DNA of 10,973 nucleotides. Source: Opitutaceae bacterium. Lineage in GTDB: Bacteria > Verrucomicrobiota > Verrucomicrobiia > Opitutales > Opitutaceae. The notes under the pieces were generated by a model. It ran no database searches and was not told the DNA's origin. It saw nothing but the letters and a program-made list of their open reading frames with translations. Of this stretch, positions 6,535-10,973 are shown one piece after another; position 1 is the first letter of the stretch; every line of letters starts with the position of its first letter. The stretch is from assembly GCA_003168315.1 (NCBI GenBank), contig PMSP01000293.1, forward strand, positions 1-10,973, written 5' to 3'. The position numbers and the translations under genes are program-made.

Positions 6535-6677
6535 TGCCTTGGCAGGGAGGATCTTCCGGAAAGTAGGTACACGACGATCGGGGCGAGGATGAACACAGCC
6601 GCCACTATGACGATGAGGGCGCGCACGCGGCGGGCGTGGTCGTCTGCCAGGGCCGGCTTGGGGGATTTGGCGTCCAT
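6531..6677 (-). CDS. Small single-span membrane protein (48 residues)
   Basis: This short frame codes for 48 residues. A polar, charged N-terminus (MDAKSPKPALADDHARRVRA) leads into one hydrophobic span at about residues 21-39 (LIVIVAAVFILAPIVVYLL) and a short basic tail SGRSSLPRQ. Arg16, Arg17 and Arg19 just before the span suggest the N-terminus stays in the cytosol. The stop shares ATGA with the start of the PIN/TRAM gene, a strong sign of a real, translationally coupled gene. No good Shine-Dalgarno sequence is visible before its ATG, and the family is not recognised. A role as partner or anchor of the PIN/TRAM membrane protein is guesswork from the overlap alone. Confidence 0.7.
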   Translation of the reverse strand: MDAKSPKPALADDHARRVRALIVIVAAVFILAPIVVYLLSGRSSLPRQ

Positions 6678-6770
6678 CTCAGAAGGGTCCAGCCAACCCG
6701 ACTATGGGTCAAAACGCAATCCCACGAACGGCTCGACAGCAGGGTTGGATTTTGCGTCTTTGCGGAGACA
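6678..6770. promoter_or_regulatory. Divergent intergenic region between the small membrane gene and tyrA
   Basis: These 93 bases separate two oppositely directed units, so both promoters should lie here or just inside the genes. No pair of good -35 and -10 boxes is evident on either strand. On the + strand GGAG at 6764-6767 lies three bases before the tyrA ATG and is the likely ribosome binding site. The promoter role follows from layout, not from a visible consensus. Confidence 0.4.
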
Positions 6771-7625
6771 ATGCTTGAGCAGCTCACCATCCTTGCCCCC
6801 GGCCTGATAGGGGGTTCCGTGGCCCGGGCCGCGCGGGCCCGGGGGACCGCGCGCAGGATCGTGATATGGTCGCGCCGGCCGGAGACGAGGCTCGCCCTGG
6901 GCGAGCAAGCCTGGTGCAGCGCCGTCGCCGCGACCCCGGAGGAGGCCGTCGGGGGCGCGGACCTCGTGGTCATCGCGGCACCCGTCGACCGGATCGTGCC
7001 ACTGGTGCGCCAGATAGCCCCATTCGTGAAGGAGGGGGCCGTGGTCTGCGACGTCGGAAGCGTCAAGGGCGAGATCTCGCGGCTCGGCCACGACGCCCTG
7101 AACGGAAAGGCCCACTTCGTGGGCGCCCATCCCATGGCGGGTTCCGAGAAGACGGGCTGGGAGCACGGGACGGCGGATCTCTTCGAGGGGCGCACCTGCT
7201 TCGTGACGCCGGTCGACCAGGGCAACCCGGAGGCCGCCGCGAGGGTGGTCGGCTTCTGGCGGGAGCTCGGCGCCGAGGTTGTCACGATGGATCCCGACCG
7301 GCACGACGAGATAGTCGCGCACATCAGCCACCTGCCCCAGGTCCTCGCCTCGTCGCTCTGCGCCTTCCTGGCCGCCCGGGACCCGGCCTGGAGGAACTTC
7401 GCGGGCAACGGGCTCCGGGACACGACCCGGATAGCGTCGTCGGACCCCAAGCTCTGGAGGACGATCCTTGAGGGGAACCGGGACGAGGTGCTGAGGGCGC
7501 TGCGCGATTTCCAGGACGACCTCCAGGGGCTTCAGGCCGCGCTCGCCAACCGCGACTTCGTCGAGGTGACGGCGCGGCTGGAGCGCGGCCGCGCCTACCG
7601 CGACAAATTCCGACCGGCGCCGTGA
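6771..7625 (+). CDS. tyrA: Prephenate (or arogenate) dehydrogenase
   Basis: The product is a 284-residue cytosolic enzyme of tyrosine synthesis: oxidative decarboxylation of prephenate to 4-hydroxyphenylpyruvate, or of arogenate to tyrosine. The N-terminal Rossmann domain begins ILAPGLIGGSV (7-17); the usual first glycine of the G-x-G-x-x-G loop is Ala9. Family motifs follow: AHPMAGSEKTGW (119-130), the conserved His region AHISHLPQV (183-191, His184 and His187), and GLRDTTRIASSDPKLW (214-229). No chorismate mutase or ACT domain is attached. The ATG at 6771 sits at the family start and has GGAG just upstream, so upstream frame extension is ignored. It is the first gene of the tyrA-aroA-cmk-plsC run; its TGA overlaps the GTG of aroA. 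Whether NAD or NADP, prephenate or arogenate, is preferred cannot be told here. Confidence 0.93.
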   Translation: MLEQLTILAPGLIGGSVARAARARGTARRIVIWSRRPETRLALGEQAWCSAVAATPEEAVGGADLVVIAAPVDRIVPLVRQIAPFVKEGAVVCDVGSVKGEISRLGHDALNGKAHFVGAHPMAGSEKTGWEHGTADLFEGRTCFVTPVDQGNPEAAARVVGFWRELGAEVVTMDPDRHDEIVAHISHLPQVLASSLCAFLAARDPAWRNFAGNGLRDTTRIASSDPKLWRTILEGNRDEVLRALRDFQDDLQGLQAALANRDFVEVTARLERGRAYRDKFRPAP

Positions 7626-8971
7626 GAGCGTCACTCCCCGACATCCTGGCGGTGAGGCCCTTTGTCCGGCCGGCCCGCGGCTCCGCGGCCGTCCCCGGAT
7701 CAAAGAGCATCACCAACCGGGGCATGCTGCTCGCCGCGCTCTGCGACGGCCCCGTCACCCTGGAGGGCGCGCTCCTGAGCGAGGACACCGAGATCATGGC
7801 CGAGGCCCTTCGGCGCCTGGGATTCAACGTGGACGAGGACGAGGAGGGGTGCCGGATCCGGGTGGAGGGCCAGGGAGGCAGCATACCCGCGACCGACGCG
7901 GACCTCTTTGTCGGGCTCGCGGGGACTGCCGCCCGGTTCCTGACGGCGCTTTGCGCCTCCGCGAGGCGCGGGACATTCAGGATCGACGGCGTGCCGCAGA
8001 TGCGCAGGCGGCCCATGAAGGGGCTGGTCGACGCGCTCCGTGCGCTGGGAGCCGACATACGCTGCCTGAAGGAGGAGGGATTCTTCCCGATAGAGATCCG
8101 CGCCTCGGGACTTCGGGGCGGCACTGTCTCAATCGACGCGACAGAGAGCAGCCAGATGCTCTCCGCGCTCCTCATGGTGAGCCCGCTCGCCGCGGAGCCG
8201 GTCACCGCGACGCCGGAGGGCGGCGTTCGCAGGCCCTTTGTCCGGATGACCGGGCTCCAGATGGCGCAATTCGGAGTGGGCAGCGCCGAACGCCTGGATG
8301 CGGGGGGCCCGGTCACGGTCCGGTCCGGCCGCTACAGCTTGCCGGGCGGGACCTACTCCGTCGAGCCCGACGCGACAACGGCCAGCTATTTTGCCGCCCT
8401 TCCCCTTGTGGTCGGAGGATCCCTCCTCCTGAAGGGGTTGAAGCCAGAGGGACCCAGCATCCAGGGAGACATCAGGTTCCTGGAAGTCCTTGCCGGCATC
8501 GGTCTCTCCGTCGCCGGCGGCCCGGATGGGATCACCGTGGCCGCTGGCGACGGCGGCAGGGGCCCCGGCGTCCGGCGGGACTTCTCCGGATTCTCGGACA
8601 CGTTTTTGACGCTGGCCGCGATCGCGCCCCTCCTGGACGGGCCGACCCGGATCACGGGGATCGCCCACACGAGAAGGCAGGAGACCGACCGGGTGGCCGG
8701 GATGGCCGCGGAGCTGAGGAGGCTCGGGCAGGAAGTGGCCGAGACGGAGGACGCCCTCGAGATCACGCCAGCCCCGCTCCTGCGCGACGTGACCGTCGAC
8801 ACCCACGGCGACCACCGGTTCGCGATGAGCTTCGCCATCCTCGGCTGCCATGACCTCCGCGGCGACGGCAAGCCGTGGCTCTCGGTCTCCAACCCGGCCT
8901 GCAGCGCGAAGACCTTCCCGGGGTTTTTTGATTTGCTGGACGGCCTGCGGGCAAAATCCTCGGAGTCCTGA
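7622..8971 (+). CDS. aroA: 3-phosphoshikimate 1-carboxyvinyltransferase (EPSP synthase)
   Basis: The 449-residue enzyme joins shikimate-3-phosphate and phosphoenolpyruvate to give EPSP, the sixth shikimate-pathway step. The two-domain fold shows all main motifs: PGSKSITNR (25-33, Lys28), GLAGTAARF (98-106), RRRPMKGLVDALRALGA (128-144), SSQMLSALL (176-184), SDTFLT (325-330, with the catalytic Asp326), RRQETDR (351-357, Glu354), HGDHRFAM (395-402) and AKTFPGFF (429-436, Lys430). Against the usual GNAGTAMRP loop, Asn is Leu99 and the Pro matching E. coli Pro101 is Phe106. The Pro position is a known site of glyphosate tolerance in other EPSP synthases, so inhibitor sensitivity may differ (inference). 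It starts with GTG inside the tyrA stop (GTGA) and its TGA shares one base with the cmk ATG, so translation is probably coupled on both sides. Confidence 0.96.
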   Translation: MRASLPDILAVRPFVRPARGSAAVPGSKSITNRGMLLAALCDGPVTLEGALLSEDTEIMAEALRRLGFNVDEDEEGCRIRVEGQGGSIPATDADLFVGLAGTAARFLTALCASARRGTFRIDGVPQMRRRPMKGLVDALRALGADIRCLKEEGFFPIEIRASGLRGGTVSIDATESSQMLSALLMVSPLAAEPVTATPEGGVRRPFVRMTGLQMAQFGVGSAERLDAGGPVTVRSGRYSLPGGTYSVEPDATTASYFAALPLVVGGSLLLKGLKPEGPSIQGDIRFLEVLAGIGLSVAGGPDGITVAAGDGGRGPGVRRDFSGFSDTFLTLAAIAPLLDGPTRITGIAHTRRQETDRVAGMAAELRRLGQEVAETEDALEITPAPLLRDVTVDTHGDHRFAMSFAILGCHDLRGDGKPWLSVSNPACSAKTFPGFFDLLDGLRAKSSES

Positions 8972-9651
8972 TGAGCGCGACCCCAGGCAACCCCTTCATC
9001 ATTGTCGCCATCGACGGCGGCGCCGCCTCCGGGAAATCCTCCACGGCCCGGGCGCTCAGTGAGCGCTTCAACCTCCTGCATTCCGACACGGGCTCCTACT
9101 ACCGGGCCGTCACCGCGGAGATGCTCCGGCGCGGGGCGTCGGCAAGCGACCTGTCCTCGGTCACGGCCGCGCTGGCGGACATGAAGCTGGGGACGAGGAT
9201 CGAGGGGCGTTCGGCCCGGATCGAGGTCTCGGGCCGCGCGCCCGGGGACGAGATCCGGAGCAAGGAGGTGAACGACGCCGTTTCCCACTTCGCCGCCATT
9301 CCGGAGCTCCGGTCGGCGCTCCTCGCCTACCAGCGCGGCCAGGCCGCGGCCGCGAGGGAGGGCGGCTTCGCCGGGCTCGTCATGGAGGGGCGCGACATCG
9401 GCTCCGTCATCTTTCCCGACGCCGACTTCCGGTTCTTCCTCCACGCGGATGCCGCCGTGCGCGAGCAGCGCCGGGTGAGCCAGGGCCAGGAGGACAAGGT
9501 GGCCGAGCGGGACCAGCTGGACTCCTCGCGCAAGACGGCCCCCCTCTCGCAGTCGCAGGGGGCGGCGTCGATCGACACGACCCTCATGACGGTCGCCCAG
9601 GTCGCCGACCAGATGGCCTCCGTCATTTCGCGGCGCCCCGCACCCGCATGA
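8971..9651 (+). CDS. cmk: Cytidylate kinase
   Basis: The 226-residue cytosolic kinase phosphorylates CMP and dCMP with ATP. It carries the P-loop GGAASGKSS (16-24), the substrate-binding segment SDTGSYYRAVT (38-48), the GRDIGSVIFPDADFRFFL stretch (140-157) with Arg141 and Asp142, and the lid region with RDQLDSSRKTAPL (180-192) followed by SIDTT. Length and motif order are normal. The ATG shares its A with the aroA stop (TGATG), fixing the start, and the stop overlaps plsC in ATGA. In many bacteria cmk lies next to aroA and plsC genes; the operon here repeats that link between aromatic amino acid, nucleotide and phospholipid synthesis. Confidence 0.95.
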   Translation: MSATPGNPFIIVAIDGGAASGKSSTARALSERFNLLHSDTGSYYRAVTAEMLRRGASASDLSSVTAALADMKLGTRIEGRSARIEVSGRAPGDEIRSKEVNDAVSHFAAIPELRSALLAYQRGQAAAAREGGFAGLVMEGRDIGSVIFPDADFRFFLHADAAVREQRRVSQGQEDKVAERDQLDSSRKTAPLSQSQGAASIDTTLMTVAQVADQMASVISRRPAPA

Positions 9652-10304
9652 GCAGGCACGCCCAGCTCGAGATGGAGCCCGTCTACGGCTTCTTCTACGG
9701 CCTCTGCAGGCTGGCCCACCAGATGTTCTTCCGGGGCGACGTCGTCGGCCTCGAGAACCTCCCCCGGAGCGGCGGCTACATCGTGGCGGCAAACCACGTG
9801 AGCCACCTGGATCCCCCGATCGTCGGCCAGTTCCTCCCGACGCAGGTGAGCTTCTTCGCGCGCAAGAGCCTGTGGAGGCCGGGGATCGCCGCGTGGTGGC
9901 TCGACGCCGTCGGCACGATCCCCGTCGACCGCGACGGCGGCACGAGCCTCGACGCCGTCAGGAGGGTCCTCCAGGCGCTCGCCCGCGGGAAGGTCGTCAT
10001 CGTCTTTCCCGAGGGGACGCGCTCGGCCAGCGGGGAGCTCCAGCCGCCGAAGGCGGGCGTCGGGCTCCTCGCCTGCAGGGCGCACGTGCCGGTGATCCCG
10101 GCCAGGGTGTTCGGATCCTTCGAGGCGTTCGGGCGCGGCGGGAAGCTGCGGCTGGGCTCGCCCGTCTCGGTCGCCTACGGCGCTCCCCTTTCCCCCGCGG
10201 ACTTCGACCACCCCTCCGACGGCAAGGAGCGCTACGCAAGGACCGCCGCGCGCATCATGGAGGCCATAACGAGGATAGAGGCCCCCGCCGTCCGGGTCAT
10301 ATGA
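9648..10304 (+). CDS. plsC: 1-acyl-sn-glycerol-3-phosphate acyltransferase
   Basis: The 218-residue protein belongs to the PlsC/LPLAT family that converts lysophosphatidic acid to phosphatidic acid at the inner membrane. The catalytic H-x4-D motif is NHVSHLD (49-55, His50 and Asp55). A second block, IPVDRDGG (91-98), and the substrate-binding FPEGTRS (120-126) follow in the expected order, then VPVIPARVFG. There is no strong membrane span; a moderately hydrophobic N-terminal helix (about 10-28) may attach it to the membrane. Its ATG overlaps the cmk stop by four bases. It is the last gene of the operon and ends only 7 bases from the stop of the convergent trpS gene. The acyl acceptor is inferred from the family. 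Confidence 0.92.
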   Translation: MSRHAQLEMEPVYGFFYGLCRLAHQMFFRGDVVGLENLPRSGGYIVAANHVSHLDPPIVGQFLPTQVSFFARKSLWRPGIAAWWLDAVGTIPVDRDGGTSLDAVRRVLQALARGKVVIVFPEGTRSASGELQPPKAGVGLLACRAHVPVIPARVFGSFEAFGRGGKLRLGSPVSVAYGAPLSPADFDHPSDGKERYARTAARIMEAITRIEAPAVRVI

Positions 10305-10311
10305 GGGGGGA

Positions 10312-10973
10312 CTATCCCAGACCGGCGGCCTTGCGGGCGCGCCTCATGACGACCGAGGCCACGGAGCGGGCGCGCTCGGCGCCCTCCTTCAGGACCTGGT
10401 CGACGTAGCCCGTGTCGGCGAGGAGCGCGGCGCGCCTCTCCCGCGCGGGCGCGAAGTAGGCCCAGAAGCGCTCGAAGAGCTCCTTCTTCAGGTCGCCGTA
10501 GCCGAGGCCGCCCGCCCTGAGGCGCGCCTCGTAGTCCGCCGCCACGGCGGGCTCCGCCACGAGCTTGAGGAGCTGGATGCAGAGGTTGCGCTCGGCGTCG
10601 GGCTTGGGCTCGGCGGGGGTCCTGCTGTCCATGACGATCGACATGACCTTTTTCTTGAGCGCCTTCTCGTCCCCGAAGATCTCGAGGGTGTTCCCGTAGC
10701 TCTTGCTCATCTTCTGCCCGTCCAGCCCGGGGACGGTGGCCACGTCGGAGCGGATCACAGCCTCCGGGACGACGAAGGTATCGCCGTAGGTCTGGTTGTA
10801 CTTGATCGCGATGTCGCGGGTCATCTCCAGGTGCTGGCGCTGGTCCTGGCCGACGGGGACGGCATGGGTGTCGTAGAGCAGGATGTCGGCGGCCATCAGC
10901 ACGGGATAATTATAGAGCCCGACCGAAGCGTTCTCGCGGTCCTTGCCGGCCTTCTCCTTGAACTGCGTCATGC
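10312..10973 (-). CDS. trpS: Tryptophanyl-tRNA synthetase, C-terminal part (cut by window edge)
   Basis: This is the C-terminal two thirds or so of a class I aminoacyl-tRNA synthetase that charges tRNA-Trp. Visible are MTQFKEK at the edge, YPVLMAADILLYDTHAVPVG, GQDQRQHLEMTRDIA, and the ATP-binding KMSKS loop in GQKMSKSYGN (bases 10713-10699 code for KMSKS). A helical C-terminal region follows, ending in RRARKAAGLG and TAG. The Met at 10971 is internal in the family, not the start; the N-terminal HIGH-like motif lies beyond the right edge. The gene converges on plsC with 7 bases between stops, leaving no room for a terminator outside coding sequence. Confidence 0.97.
   Translation of the reverse strand, partial: MTQFKEKAGKDRENASVGLYNYPVLMAADILLYDTHAVPVGQDQRQHLEMTRDIAIKYNQTYGDTFVVPEAVIRSDVATVPGLDGQKMSKSYGNTLEIFGDEKALKKKVMSIVMDSRTPAEPKPDAERNLCIQLLKLVAEPAVAADYEARLRAGGLGYGDLKKELFERFWAYFAPARERRAALLADTGYVDQVLKEGAERARSVASVVMRRARKAAGLG

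Noticed and set aside
5515..6807. Open frame of 430 residues on the + strand opposite the PIN/TRAM gene
   Set aside because: It is a shadow of the PIN/TRAM gene with low-complexity, charged composition; the - strand product matches a known architecture in full.
6702..7703. Open frame of 333 residues on the - strand over tyrA
   Set aside because: It is antisense to a clear prephenate dehydrogenase and has no recognisable domain.
8386..9792. Open frame of 468 residues on the - strand across aroA, cmk and plsC
   Set aside because: It runs antisense to three well-matched genes, is rich in Arg, Gly and Pro as expected of high-GC shadow frames, and shows no family motif.
1..10973. CRISPR array, insertion sequence or integrase
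   Set aside because: No regularly spaced long repeats, no transposase or recombinase motifs, and no terminal inverted repeats with target duplications were found.

Overview
The window reads as bacterial chromosome of high GC content. The gene order tyrA-aroA-cmk-plsC beside a membrane-anchored PIN/TRAM (YacL-type) gene, an orphan FtsX/MacB-type permease of the ADOP kind, and a TyrA whose nucleotide-binding loop starts Ala-Pro-Gly all fit a Verrucomicrobiota genome, perhaps Opitutia-like. That assignment is inference from gene content only; no marker gene here settles it.

Left part (1-2482): a large orphan ABC-type permease on the + strand. Middle part (about 2500-5371): a stretch of clearly lower GC than either flank. 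It holds a YdeI/DUF1801-family gene (2604-3179), a 488-base gap with repeated TGCTAAACA motifs, and a two-gene module whose reading frames overlap by four bases: an XRE helix-turn-helix protein of the 'mobile mystery protein A' type carrying an extra C-terminal domain that looks like an AbiU2-type HEPN ribonuclease domain (3668-4702), followed by a Fic protein of the 'mobile mystery protein B' type (4699-5301). The low-GC stretch stops at the 3' end of a tRNA-Ala(CGC) gene on the - strand (5372-5447), a classic integration position, though no integrase or clear att repeat is visible.

Right part (5448-10973): housekeeping genes. On the - strand a 48-residue single-membrane-span protein (6531-6677) overlaps by four bases the PIN/TRAM membrane protein (5512-6534). 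Diverging from it on the + strand is a tightly packed operon: prephenate dehydrogenase, EPSP synthase, cytidylate kinase and an acylglycerolphosphate acyltransferase, with every junction overlapping by 1-4 bases. It converges on trpS (tryptophanyl-tRNA synthetase, - strand, cut by the right edge), with only 7 bases between the stop codons.

The most interesting content is the HTH-HEPN/Fic module with its upstream repeats: a plausible mobile toxin-antitoxin or phage-defence unit joining a putative RNase domain, a DNA-binding domain and a putative nucleotidyl-transferring Fic enzyme. Second is the tRNA-Ala, in which the nearly universal G19-C56 tertiary pair appears as A19-U56, a compensated double change.
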